Made by a program: the position numbers and the translations under genes. A DNA stretch of 15,243 nt, taken from PGYR01 sp040264895 (GTDB taxonomy: Bacteria > Bacteroidota > Ignavibacteria > Kapaibacteriales > UBA2268). The stretch covers positions 1-15,243 of the forward strand of contig JBDQHL010000037.1 in the NCBI GenBank assembly GCA_040264895.1, in the 5' to 3' direction. Position 1 is the first letter of the stretch. Each line of letters begins with the position of its first letter. The notes under the pieces are model-generated. The model did no database searches and was not told where the DNA came from. It was given only the letters and a program-made list of their open reading frames with translations. Shown here piece by piece: positions 6,893 through 14,939 of this stretch.

Positions 6893-8641
6893 TTATAAAA
6901 CTATTGTATTCTCGTTCATTCCTTCCAATGAGTCAACAATCGCTTTTAGCGTTTGACCAGCTAACATACCATCTACTACTCTGTGATCATAAGTGATAGA
7001 GCAATACATAATGTGGCGGATAGCAATTGAGTCAGAACCGTTTACAGTCAATACTTTTGGTTGCTTCTTGATAGCACCAACACCAATGATTGCTACTTGT
7101 GGTTGATTAATCACTGGAGTACCGAATAAAGTACCAAAAGTACCTACGTTAGTCAATGTGATTGTGCCACCTTGTATGTCGTCTGGCTGTAAGTTCTTAG
7201 AGCGAGCTCTAACAGCCAAATCATTGATTGATCTTTGCAGACCAGTCAAGCCATAGTTATCAGCGTTTTTGATTACTGGTACAATTAAGTTACCATCAGG
7301 CAATGCAGCTGCAAAACCTAAGTTTAATCTGTTGTGCTTGATGATGTTTGTACCATCTACACTAACATTAATCATTGGGAATTGCTTAACGCCTTCTATT
7401 ACTGCTTTAGCAAAGAATGGAGTGTAAGTCAATTTCATTCCTTCTCTTTCTAGGAAGCTCGCTTTATATCTCTCTCTGTAGTTCACTATGTCAGTTACGT
7501 CAACTTCTGCAACACTAGTTACGTGAGCTGAAGTTTGCTTAGAGTCAACCATGTGCTTAGCAATTAGCTTACGCATTCTGTCCATTGGAATTACTTCCGA
7601 ATCGCCACCACTAAAGTTAGAAGCTGATTGCGATGGAGCATTCGATGGAGCAGATTGTTGTTGCTGCGGCTGCTGAGCAGGAGCAGAACCTCTGTTATTG
7701 ATATAGTTTTCCAAATCATCTTTGGTTACTCTACCGTCATTACCAGTACCATTAATTGACATCAACTCTTCTAATGATACTTTTTCGTCAGTCGCCATAG
7801 CTCTTACTAATGGAGAGAAGAAATTACCATCTTTCTTACGAGGAATATCGTAAGTTGTGCCTTGCACTTGCTGACCCCCACCACTTGGTTGTGCAGTAGT
7901 TTGTGCAGCTGGTTTCGCAGCAGGTTTAGATTCTTCTTTTGCAGGAGCTGCAGGTTTTGCAGGAGCTGCAGGTTTTGCAGGAGCTGCAGGTTTTGCAGGA
8001 GCTGCAGGTTTTGCAGGAGCTGATTTTTTAGCACCACCGCCACCTTTAGTAGCAATTTTACCAATTACAGAACCTACTTCTACTGTTTCTTCTTCTTGAG
8101 CTAATATTTGTTGTAATACACCAGCAACTGGAGATGGAACTTCTGTATCTACCTTGTCAGTAGATATTTCTAATATCATCTCATCTCTTTCTATCTCGTC
8201 GCCTTCGCTTTTTAGCCACTTTGTTATAGTTCCTTCTTGAAGTGATTCACCCATCTTAGGCATAACCAAATCTTGCAAGTCGCCACCACCATCATCACTT
8301 CCCGCATCGCTATCATCTGAAGTATCTTCAGCTGGCGCTGGTTCAGGAGTTGATTCTTCTTGGCTACCACTGTCGTCTGAACTTCCAGAAGCTGCTGCAG
8401 ATGCATCAGTTTCAAGTTCAGCAATCTTAGCACCTACTTCTACTACTTCTTCTTCTTGAGCTAATATTTTTGTTAGTACCCCAGATTGAGGAGATGGAAC
8501 TTCGGTATCTACTTTGTCAGTAGATATTTCCAATATCATCTCATCTCTTTCAACAGTCTCACCTTCTTTTTTTAACCATTTGATAATGGTTCCTTCTTGT
8601 AATGACTCGCCCATCTTAGGCATTACTACATCAACTTTCAT
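6893..8641 (-). CDS. 2-oxoacid dehydrogenase E2, dihydrolipoamide acyltransferase, two lipoyl domains
   Basis: A 582-residue core subunit of a 2-oxoacid dehydrogenase complex; it transfers the acyl group from lipoyl-lysine to CoA in the cytoplasm. Domains in order: lipoyl domain 1 (residues 2-78, EISTDKVDTEVPSP with Lys43), an acidic Ser/Asp/Glu linker, lipoyl domain 2 (about 122-197, Lys163 in the same motif), an Ala-Pro-Lys linker with PAKPAA repeats (207-235), the peripheral E1/E3-binding domain (about 274-315, FFSPLVRAMATDEKV ... GTGNDGRVTKDDLENYI), a Gln/Pro/Ser linker, and the catalytic acyltransferase domain (350-582). The active site is YDHRVVDG with His553 and Asp557, and TLTNVGTFGT is the conserved strand before it. 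No E1 or E3 gene is adjacent, so the substrate (pyruvate, 2-oxoglutarate or branched-chain oxoacids) cannot be decided; I give no symbol. The lipoyl domains are near copies of each other. Confidence 0.95.
   Translation of the reverse strand: MKVDVVMPKMGESLQEGTIIKWLKKEGETVERDEMILEISTDKVDTEVPSPQSGVLTKILAQEEEVVEVGAKIAELETDASAAASGSSDDSGSQEESTPEPAPAEDTSDDSDAGSDDGGGDLQDLVMPKMGESLQEGTITKWLKSEGDEIERDEMILEISTDKVDTEVPSPVAGVLQQILAQEEETVEVGSVIGKIATKGGGGAKKSAPAKPAAPAKPAAPAKPAAPAKPAAPAKEESKPAAKPAAQTTAQPSGGGQQVQGTTYDIPRKKDGNFFSPLVRAMATDEKVSLEELMSINGTGNDGRVTKDDLENYINNRGSAPAQQPQQQQSAPSNAPSQSASNFSGGDSEVIPMDRMRKLIAKHMVDSKQTSAHVTSVAEVDVTDIVNYRERYKASFLEREGMKLTYTPFFAKAVIEGVKQFPMINVSVDGTNIIKHNRLNLGFAAALPDGNLIVPVIKNADNYGLTGLQRSINDLAVRARSKNLQPDDIQGGTITLTNVGTFGTLFGTPVINQPQVAIIGVGAIKKQPKVLTVNGSDSIAIRHIMYCSITYDHRVVDGMLAGQTLKAIVDSLEGMNENTIVL
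7939..8022 (-). repeat. Tandem 18-base repeat coding the PAKPAA linker of E2
   Basis: The plus-strand unit TTGCAGGAGCTGCAGGTT occurs four times in perfect tandem (7939, 7957, 7975, 7993) plus a 12-base partial copy at 8011. It is in frame and encodes the Ala/Pro/Lys hinge between the second lipoyl domain and the subunit-binding domain. The perfect identity at DNA level suggests recent expansion by slippage, and copy number may vary between strains. Confidence 0.9.
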
Positions 8642-8731
8642 TTATAAACTCCCGTTTATGTCTTTTCTTTGTTTTGTTTTTTTATATTATTGCAAAATAA
8701 TCAAATTTGAAAATTAAAGCAAAGTAATTGC

Positions 8732-9478
8732 TTATTGCTTATTATTTTCTGTACTTTCTGGTAACTCGAATACATCATCACTATATTTTCTATTCAATAT
8801 TATTTCGTCTAATTCCAGTCGTGTTACTTCATTCCCATTAAAATAAGTAGCAAAACTGAATGGCATCATTAAGCCATCAACTTCCTTATAACTAGATATA
8901 TAGTTTCTGTAAGTTACTCTTTTACCCTGAGCGGTTGTCTCAGTTTCAATTACCATAATCAAATCTGTTTTCTTGTCTAGATATACATAAGATTTAGGAC
9001 CAGCTTCAGTTTTCCAAACTTTAATCATTTTGTATTCAGTACTGTCTATTTTTTTCAGGCCTTCGTAATTGACATTTACGCCTTTTTCCTTGTAATTGTA
9101 GAAGGGTCCTAATACTAGTGCATTTTGCCCAAGTAATTGCTCAGCACTACGCTCATCGATAGGGGTTGGGGTATTTATCCCCATTGGGGGAACTACATTC
9201 CATCCTTTTTTTCCTATAGTAGACTGAATAATTTTAACTGAGTCAATTACTGTCTTTACTTTCAGTTTATTTGGTTTCACGTATATGAACTGGAATTCAC
9301 CAGGTTTGTTGTTAGTCAGTTTAGATCCGCCAATTAAGTGCCATGAAGTAACTGATTCGAATTTTTCTTTTCCACCAATTGCATCATAATAAAGTGCTAT
9401 TACTTCATCTGCTGTTTGTGAGGTTAGTGAACTAATTCCAAATGTAAAAATTGGAATTATTAATAGTATTTTTTTCAT
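8732..9478 (-). CDS. LolA-like periplasmic protein (outer-membrane lipoprotein-sorting family)
   Basis: A 248-residue exported protein with a signal peptide of about 20 residues (MKKILLIIPIFTFGISSLTS). The mature part has the layout of the LolA/LolB-like fold widespread in Bacteroidota: an opening helix TADEVIALYYDAIGGKEKFESV, then paired strands (SWHLIGGSKL, FQFIYVKPNKLKVKTVI, KKGWNVVPP), and later YKMIKVWKTEAGPKSYVYLDKKTDLIM and a final KYSDDVFELPE. Y-x-K-P-x-K-L-K and the D-x-x-T-x-L-I-x strand are typical. Relatives are usually annotated as outer-membrane lipoprotein-sorting protein; carriage of lipoproteins or lipids across the periplasm is inferred from the fold, and there is no proof it is the true LolA. 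It starts 10 bases after thyX on the same strand, so it is likely the last gene of that operon or continues toward E2 (90-base gap). Confidence 0.78.
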   Translation of the reverse strand: MKKILLIIPIFTFGISSLTSQTADEVIALYYDAIGGKEKFESVTSWHLIGGSKLTNNKPGEFQFIYVKPNKLKVKTVIDSVKIIQSTIGKKGWNVVPPMGINTPTPIDERSAEQLLGQNALVLGPFYNYKEKGVNVNYEGLKKIDSTEYKMIKVWKTEAGPKSYVYLDKKTDLIMVIETETTAQGKRVTYRNYISSYKEVDGLMMPFSFATYFNGNEVTRLELDEIILNRKYSDDVFELPESTENNKQ

Positions 9479-9488
9479 AATTTATTTG

Positions 9489-10325
9489 TTAACTTAGTGA
9501 AGACAATTTGGATTGCAATTCACGAAATTCGCGCTTGCTTATCTTTAGCTCTTCCAAATTCAAATCTTCTATTTTTGTACCATTTAGTAATTCTTTCAAT
9601 GCTCTAAGTTCTGGCTTAGAGAAGTTAGCAGCGTTTAACCTGTAGTCTTCGAATGCTTCCCAAGCGTGTGGTACAATGTGTTTGACTATATCAGCCATAG
9701 CTTCGCCAAATACTCTGATCTCATACTGTGCGTGAGGGTCTATGCGTAAACGTAAGAAATGAAATAAATTGTGTAGGTCTATTTTCCAATACCACTCAGT
9801 GTAGTTTGACAGTGGTAAATTGATTCTAGCTAATTCTCTCGCAAAGTTATCCTCAAGCAAGTTCTCGTACTCACCATATAGGTCCTTTTGAACTTTGCTC
9901 ATACTATCTTGTATTTGTTTGGCTTTGTCTTGCTCAAATGCTTCTTCACTTCTGCCTTGTTTGTTGTTTTCACTTTGAGGTCTGATCTGCTCTAAGTCAG
10001 GAACATAAAAATCATCCTTCATTATAGAGTAGCGACCACTATATTCATTCACATTAGCAGTTCTGTGGCGAATCCATTGGCGAGCTATAAATATTGGAAG
10101 CTTAATATGGAACTTAAATTCTACCATCTCGAAAGGAGTGGTGTGCCAATGTCTCATCAAATATCTTATTAACCCTCTGTCTTCTCTTACTGTTTTAGTA
10201 CCAGAACCATATGAAACTCTTGCAGCTTGGACTATAGAAGAGTCATCTCCCATAACATCAACTAATCTTACAAATCCATGATCTAAGCACTTTATTTCTT
10301 TTCCTATCAAATCTTCTTTGCTCAT
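9489..10325 (-). CDS. thyX: Flavin-dependent thymidylate synthase ThyX
   Basis: A 278-residue cytoplasmic enzyme that makes dTMP from dUMP using methylene-tetrahydrofolate, NADPH and FAD. The diagnostic ThyX motif RHR-x7-S is present (Arg86-His87-Arg88 ... Ser96 within RHRTANVNEYSGRYS). Other family blocks are VQAARVSYG (about 32-40), RHWHTTPFEMVEFKFHIKLPIFIARQW (58-84) and LHNLFHFLRLRIDPHAQYEIRVFGEAM (around 185-210), which binds FAD and nucleotide. It is of the longer form, with a C-terminal helical extension ending LSSLS. The 11-base gap after the upstream OmpA/SPOR gene and 10-base gap to the LolA-like gene imply cotranscription. No thyA-type gene is seen here, consistent with, but not proof of, ThyX being the sole thymidylate synthase. 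Confidence 0.96.
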   Translation of the reverse strand: MSKEDLIGKEIKCLDHGFVRLVDVMGDDSSIVQAARVSYGSGTKTVREDRGLIRYLMRHWHTTPFEMVEFKFHIKLPIFIARQWIRHRTANVNEYSGRYSIMKDDFYVPDLEQIRPQSENNKQGRSEEAFEQDKAKQIQDSMSKVQKDLYGEYENLLEDNFARELARINLPLSNYTEWYWKIDLHNLFHFLRLRIDPHAQYEIRVFGEAMADIVKHIVPHAWEAFEDYRLNAANFSKPELRALKELLNGTKIEDLNLEELKISKREFRELQSKLSSLS

Positions 10326-10336
10326 TTATAGCTTCT

Positions 10337-12211
10337 TTATTTATATGTTACTTTTGTTTTATATTTCTTCATTATCTTAAATGCTGTAATTTTAGCATCA
10401 TCTTCATTTTCAAAACCCCAAAGCATAACTCTGTATACTGGCTCATCACCAATCAAATAACTTTCAAAATAAGCATCGTAACCCCTTTTGTTCCAAGTTC
10501 TGACAGCTGCTGCTGCCTCGTCTTCTGTCCAGAGCTGAGCAACTATAATTTCAAAAGGTGATTTACTAGCAGGGTTTATCCATTTTAACTCTACTCTTCT
10601 ATTATAAGCTTTTTGCCAAGGTGTCTGCCCCAATATGTATAAAGGTTTAGAAAACCCTTCTGCGTCAGTCATTATCTGGTTATCATCTACTCCAACAGTT
10701 ACAAGTGATTTTTTTACTTTAGTTGCTCTATCGTCCGATACCTTTGAGTTGAAGACTTTGTCTCCTTCGTCATCACTATGGCCAGTTAGTTTAATTCTGT
10801 AATTAGGGTTACTCTTGAGTACGTTAGCTAACTCCATAATTGATTCATCATACTTACCACGATAATCATCAGTTTTTTGATCGAATATAGCAACTGATTG
10901 ATAATACGAGTGAAACTCATTTTTTGTTGGGTTAACAACTATTCCATCCTCTACGGTGTTGTCACCATACTTTAGTACCAATTTACCATAGGAGTCGCCG
11001 CATTCAACCTCACTACTTTCATAGTCAACTATCACAGCGTAGTGGTTGTTCTTTGCGAAATCAATTTCTTTTAATATTTGTTCAGCATTCTCCAGACTGT
11101 CTGCATCCACTTGGTATAACTTACCACCTGTTGAGTTTGCAATTTTCTGTAATGAATAAGAGTTGTATGCATCGCCAATGGCAATTATATAAACTGGAAT
11201 ACCAAAGTTTCTTCCTGCATTTATAATATCATTTGGGCTATAAATAAGTGATGAGTTGTCTTCACTGTAAGTTATTAATACAACTGCCTTATTCATATTT
11301 TTAGAAACTTCGGCTGTGAAGACTACCATGTTGTTGTAAAGAGCTTTGTAAAGCCCAGACAGACCACTAGGTTCGGGTAAGTCATAGCTTTTAAATTTGT
11401 CATAAAACTCTGACTGTGGCAATAGTGTTGTGTACTCAACGAAGTTCTGATTGAAATATGAAAAGCTTAGTTTGTCTTCTTTGTTTAGTGATTCTGAAAA
11501 GTTTAGAACTCTTTCAAGCAATGGGAAATTAAATTCTGCTACGGCTGAATTATCGAATACAATAGAGTACTCCGAGCCATTTGTTTTGTGGACTTCTTGT
11601 ATTTCTAAATTTGCAGATGAAGTTGAGCTTTTTGAACACAGTTGTATGAATGATAAGTCAACAACCTTAGAGTTTAAGCCATTTATGAAGTTACCATTTT
11701 CATCTAAAATTATTGTTTCCAGCTCTAGCTTTTCATCTTTTATTTTGGAGTTAGTTATTTTTAATCTAACTGGTGCTGCTTCGGGGCCAATAGAACCATT
11801 GATATACTTAGAGCTAGTGCCATTTGGTTTGTAAGAAGAAACTATATTTTCTGACTGTTTTGGTTCTTCTTTTTTACTCTCAACTATATTCGAATTCTTC
11901 TCGGTTATAAAGTCTTTTACATCTACTACCCACATGTATGCAACAGTATCTTGGTCGTGAAGGGCAGTTATTTTGTACTCAGTGGTTTCTTCAGGTGATA
12001 CCTTTGCGCTATCAATAGCATTATAATCTTTGTCATAAGATTCTACTTTTACTTTTTCGGCATTAGCAAAATCCCAACTCATAGTTGCTACTTCACCTTT
12101 TTCTATTTCGCTAAACCCTTCAAATTTGTTCGAAGAGATTGGCTTAGATGAAGTGCAAGCTAAAGTTAGCCCAAAAGTTAACACTAATAATAGTTTGACT
12201 AAATTGCTCAC
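10337..12211 (-). CDS. Envelope lipoprotein with Ig-like, vWA-like, OmpA and SPOR domains
   Basis: A 624-residue lipoprotein from a GTG start; an in-frame stop lies 12 bases upstream and no early ATG exists. The signal peptide ends LTLA-C with Cys19. Residues about 28-100 look like a small beta (Ig-like) domain, followed by a Lys/Glu/Ser linker. Residues about 145-395 resemble a von Willebrand A domain (FDNSAVAEF at 219, LSGLYKAL at 284, AVVLITYSEDNSS, VYIIAIGD, LQKIANSTGGKLYQV), but the metal-site residues are degenerate. Residues 435-545 are an OmpA-like peptidoglycan-binding domain (LTGHSDDEG with Asp480, DDRATKVKKSL with Arg495, NRRVELKWI). Residues 550-624 look like a SPOR domain (FEIIVAQLWTEDEAAAAVRTWNKRG ... 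YRVMLWGFENEDDA), which in known cases binds denuded glycan. It probably bridges the outer membrane and peptidoglycan. First gene of the thyX operon. Confidence 0.83.
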   Translation of the reverse strand: MSNLVKLLLVLTFGLTLACTSSKPISSNKFEGFSEIEKGEVATMSWDFANAEKVKVESYDKDYNAIDSAKVSPEETTEYKITALHDQDTVAYMWVVDVKDFITEKNSNIVESKKEEPKQSENIVSSYKPNGTSSKYINGSIGPEAAPVRLKITNSKIKDEKLELETIILDENGNFINGLNSKVVDLSFIQLCSKSSTSSANLEIQEVHKTNGSEYSIVFDNSAVAEFNFPLLERVLNFSESLNKEDKLSFSYFNQNFVEYTTLLPQSEFYDKFKSYDLPEPSGLSGLYKALYNNMVVFTAEVSKNMNKAVVLITYSEDNSSLIYSPNDIINAGRNFGIPVYIIAIGDAYNSYSLQKIANSTGGKLYQVDADSLENAEQILKEIDFAKNNHYAVIVDYESSEVECGDSYGKLVLKYGDNTVEDGIVVNPTKNEFHSYYQSVAIFDQKTDDYRGKYDESIMELANVLKSNPNYRIKLTGHSDDEGDKVFNSKVSDDRATKVKKSLVTVGVDDNQIMTDAEGFSKPLYILGQTPWQKAYNRRVELKWINPASKSPFEIIVAQLWTEDEAAAAVRTWNKRGYDAYFESYLIGDEPVYRVMLWGFENEDDAKITAFKIMKKYKTKVTYK

Positions 12212-12425
12212 AGTTGTTTGTCAATTTCCAATAAATAAAATATCAAAATAACAATAATTATTTCAATAATTAAATAATGTAAAGAAATTCTTACACTTTA
12301 TAGAAACTACTAACTATATTCATAATCATTTAAGTATAAATACTGTACTACTTTTTCAGATTTTTACTAAGTTTATATAATAAAATAAATAAATAATTAA
12401 AATATATTAAATATTAAGAGTTAAT
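12212..12425. other. Divergent intergenic region with both promoters
   Basis: This 214-base, strongly AT-rich gap separates two divergent envelope genes and must hold promoters for both. I find no exact TAnnTTTG box on either strand. Near misses exist (TAAGTTTA at about 12367 plus strand), so no site is called. The last 60 bases before the plus-strand ATG are almost pure A/T. Confidence 0.4.
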
Positions 12426-14348
12426 ATGAGAGTAATTAAGTTTTTTCTAATAATAGCTGTACTTGCGACTAGTACACTTATGTCTCAGGACAACAAATTA
12501 GAACGACCCCAAAAGTATAGAATTGGTTTAGACTTAGGTCTTAACTACAACATGGCTGGTTTGGGATTCCAAGACCTTAGTCCTAATGGTGGAGACTTCC
12601 CAACTTTATATACAAATGATGGTAATGGTATAGCACCTTACTTCGGTTTAAGAGCAGAATATATTTCTAGCAATTGGTGGGGTATAGGTTTACAAATTGG
12701 TTATGATGATCGTTCTAAATTAGTTACTGATCAATCATTCGATAATGAACCAGAATTTGACATCACAAATTCTTATGTAAATGTAGCGCCTTATTTAAAG
12801 ATTAATGAATTTTTATTTTAAGGTGTTAGTGCTCATGTTGGACCAGTATTGGCTTTCAAAATGGCTGGTGAGTTCGATTATGACCCAATGAATGGTCAGC
12901 CTGCAACATCAGGTTTAGAAGCAACTGAACTAAATGACATGGCATTTGGTGCTCAAGCTGGTTTCAGTTATGATATCAGAGTTGCTCCAGTTGGCGAAAG
13001 CTCAGTTTTTGTTCTTTCTCCATTCATCGAAGGTTCTTGGTTAATGTCACAAAAAGGAGCTAAGTTAGATGAGCAAGATGGATTCGACGATACTTGGACT
13101 ACTATTACTGCTAGATTAGGTGTTACTGCTGCAATAGATTTTATTCCTAACTTGAATTCAGCTCCTACGGGCGGTCAGTACGCTACAGTACTTCCTCCTT
13201 ACGAAGGAAAAGTAATACAAAGGGTAATAGAAGAAGCATTCCCTCTTATTTCTTATGTATTTTTCAATCCAGGAGAACAAAATTTAGCTCCTCGTTACTC
13301 TATACTAAGTAAAGGTGAAGCTGACAATTTTGACAAAGAAGCAGTTTTAGACTTAACAGACAACAAAGAATTAGCTGGTCAAACTGCTACTAACAAAAAA
13401 TTAGCTGTTTATCACGAAATAATGAATATATATGCTCAAGAACTAAAAGATGATGACGATTTGACTGTTGAGTTAATTGGTTCTGCTCCAAAAGCAAATG
13501 ATGGTGACGCTTTAGCTAATACTGTTAGAGATTACTTAGTAAATATACACGGTATAGATGCTAGCAGAATAACTACTAAAGGTCAAAAAATGCCTCGTAT
13601 TCCTTCTGGTAGCTCTGCTACTCCTGTAAACGATAGACCACTAGCTGATGTAGAAAACAGAAGAGTTGAATTTGTATTTAACAAACCTGAAGTTTACAAA
13701 ATGTTAGATATTAAGATGATAGATGAGTATCCAATCGATAATGACATATTAGTTACTCTAAACACTAATGTTAAATTTAGCTCTTGGAATATCAACATAA
13801 TGGATGAAGACGGTAAGAAATATACTTATGGTCCATATTTCGGTCAAACTGAAAGAATTTCACCTTACGAAATTATGCAAGGTAAGGAAGAAGGTGAGTA
13901 TAGTGGTAATATTGAAATAGTACAACAAGATGGTTCTACTGTACAAGACCAAACTGAGTTCACTTTAGTGAAAGAAATGGATGATGAGGAAAAAGGTGAA
14001 AGATACACTATTTTATTCAACTACGGTCAGGCAGACGCTATTAAGAATTCTGAAAATGAACTAAGAACAGTAGTTGCTCCTAAGGTAAATAATAATAAAT
14101 TGTTATTAATTTCTGGACATACTGACCCTATTGGTAAAACTCAAGTGAATTCTGAAATTGCTCAAAAGAGAGCTAATGAGGCTAAAGATATATTTGTTGA
14201 TGAATTTACTTCTCAATCGAAGAAAGATAATATCATTTCTCACGGTTATGGTGAGCAATACTCTGCTAGCACTTATAATAACACTCTTCCAGAAGGAAGA
14301 ATGTACAACAGAAACGTAACTATTCACATAATACCAACTGTAGAGTAG
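12426..14348 (+). pseudogene. OmpA-family outer-membrane protein, interrupted by one in-frame TAA
   Basis: One reading frame of 640 codons runs through 12426-14348 with a single TAA at codon 132 (12819-12821). The sense codons on both sides join into a natural sequence (YLKINEFLF, stop, GVSAHVGPVLAFKMAG). Features in order: signal peptide about 1-20 (ending LMSQ), an N-terminal beta-barrel-like domain to about residue 240, an OmpA-like domain at about 270-420 (YVFFNPGEQNLAPRYSIL ... ENRRVEFVF), a beta/FlgD-like insert at about 425-515, and a second OmpA domain at about 525-638 (ISGHTDPIGK with Asp567, AQKRANEA with Arg582). Only the second keeps the canonical peptidoglycan-binding Asp and Arg. 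Codons are strongly T- or A-ending (GGT, GCT, ACT), as in abundant proteins. With the stop, only a 131-residue barrel stub is made unless there is readthrough; the downstream part, open from a TTG at 12849, has no signal peptide. A sequencing error or recent mutation is most likely. Confidence 0.8.
12819..12821 (+). other. In-frame TAA splitting the OmpA-family gene
   Basis: The codon context is TTT TAT TTT TAA GGT GTT. Frame is unchanged across the stop, so a substitution (for example from TAT, CAA, GAA or AAA) rather than an indel explains it. AAGGTG follows immediately, but the next ATG (12835) and GTG (12829) are out of frame, so no convincing reinitiation site is seen. Confidence 0.9.
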
Positions 14349-14379
14349 TACCAAGTAGGTAATTTAAATTTTACTAAGC

Positions 14380-14403
14380 CCGGCCAATTGGTTGGTTTTT
14401 TTT
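14380..14403 (+). terminator. Rho-independent terminator after the OmpA gene
   Basis: CCGGCC, loop AATT, GGTTGG form a 6 bp stem (two G-U pairs) followed by eight T residues, 31 bases after the OmpA stop codon. Confidence 0.75.
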
Positions 14404-14505
14404 GTTTTACTTCTCTCTATTTGTTAAATCATATAACATTAAGTAAATTGAATCTAACACAGAAACAGAAGAATACCCTTCTTTTATTTTAAAAAATGGT
14501 TTTTC

Positions 14506-14939
14506 ATGCATTTTAGAACATATCCAATATTTTTTGTCTTTTTAATTATTTCATGCAAATCAAATTATACAGAATTGCATATTGAAAAATTTAATGAACA
14601 TAAGTTAGATTCTTCTAAAAAAAAATAATTCTTGACTCTCAATTTAATTTTGTTGAGAGTTACGAAGTGTCTCAAAACGGAATAGTATATTATATTAGTT
14701 TTGATGATTCTAATAATGTAGAAAGAATTTTCACTTATGATACTAACTTTGTATCACCAGATAACTTAAAAGTTGGAGATTCTTATTTAACAGCACAAAC
14801 AGAAACTGATGGTTATTATTGGAATTTCCAACATTCGATTTGTTTGTTGAATTCTGGATGGGTAGCAGTCTTTTATTCCGATTCATCTTTTAATGATTCT
14901 TCTAAAATTAGTTGGTTTGAAAGAGGCATTATAAATTAG
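14506..14939 (+). CDS. Small lipoprotein whose complete frame needs a -1 frameshift
   Basis: The ATG at 14506 opens a lipoprotein signal (MHFRTYPIFF... LIIS-C, Cys17) and continues as KSNYTELHIEKF to codon 40, where AAA AAA AAA is followed by TAA (14626-14628). The -1 frame from the last A of that run (14625) is open for 104 codons to the TAG at 14937-14939 and reads naturally as KKKIILDSQFNFVESYEV. The joined product would be 144 residues, with a beta-rich C-terminal part containing FTYDTNFVSPDNLKVGDSYL. The downstream frame is open from 14619 but starts only at GTG 14667 if read alone, and lacks a signal peptide and ribosome site, so the fused reading is better. It may be decoded by programmed frameshifting or polymerase slippage, or may be broken by a one-base loss in the A run. 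I do not recognise the family; a small outer-membrane or periplasmic lipoprotein is inferred. Confidence 0.65.
14619..14661 (+). promoter_or_regulatory. Candidate -1 frameshift signal: slippery heptamer plus hairpin
   Basis: A AAA AAA (14619-14625, zero frame) sits directly before a UAA. After an 8-9 base spacer, ACTCTCAA (14635-14642) pairs perfectly with TTGAGAGT (14653-14660) around a 10-base loop, and G14634-U14661 can extend the stem. This is the arrangement of bacterial -1 frameshift sites. The A9 run could also cause transcript slippage. Function is inferred. Confidence 0.45.

Noticed and set aside
7939..8022. Regular short repeats as a CRISPR array
   Set aside because: The units are directly contiguous, without spacers, and encode an in-frame protein hinge.
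7807..8064. Leucine/glutamine-rich minus-strand open frame within E2
   Set aside because: It is an out-of-frame reading of the 18-base repeats inside the E2 gene; low complexity and no start signal.
11451..11834. Plus-strand 127-codon open frame opposite the OmpA/SPOR lipoprotein
   Set aside because: Antisense to a gene with clear domains; the product is serine/leucine-rich with no recognisable features.
12819..12821. TAA read as a sense codon (altered genetic code)
   Set aside because: TAA ends several clearly complete genes in this window, including E2, BI-1 and the OmpA/SPOR lipoprotein.
14496..14516. ATG at 14496 as the start of the small lipoprotein
   Set aside because: Its frame meets TAG after six codons; the ATG at 14506 gives the signal peptide and lipobox.
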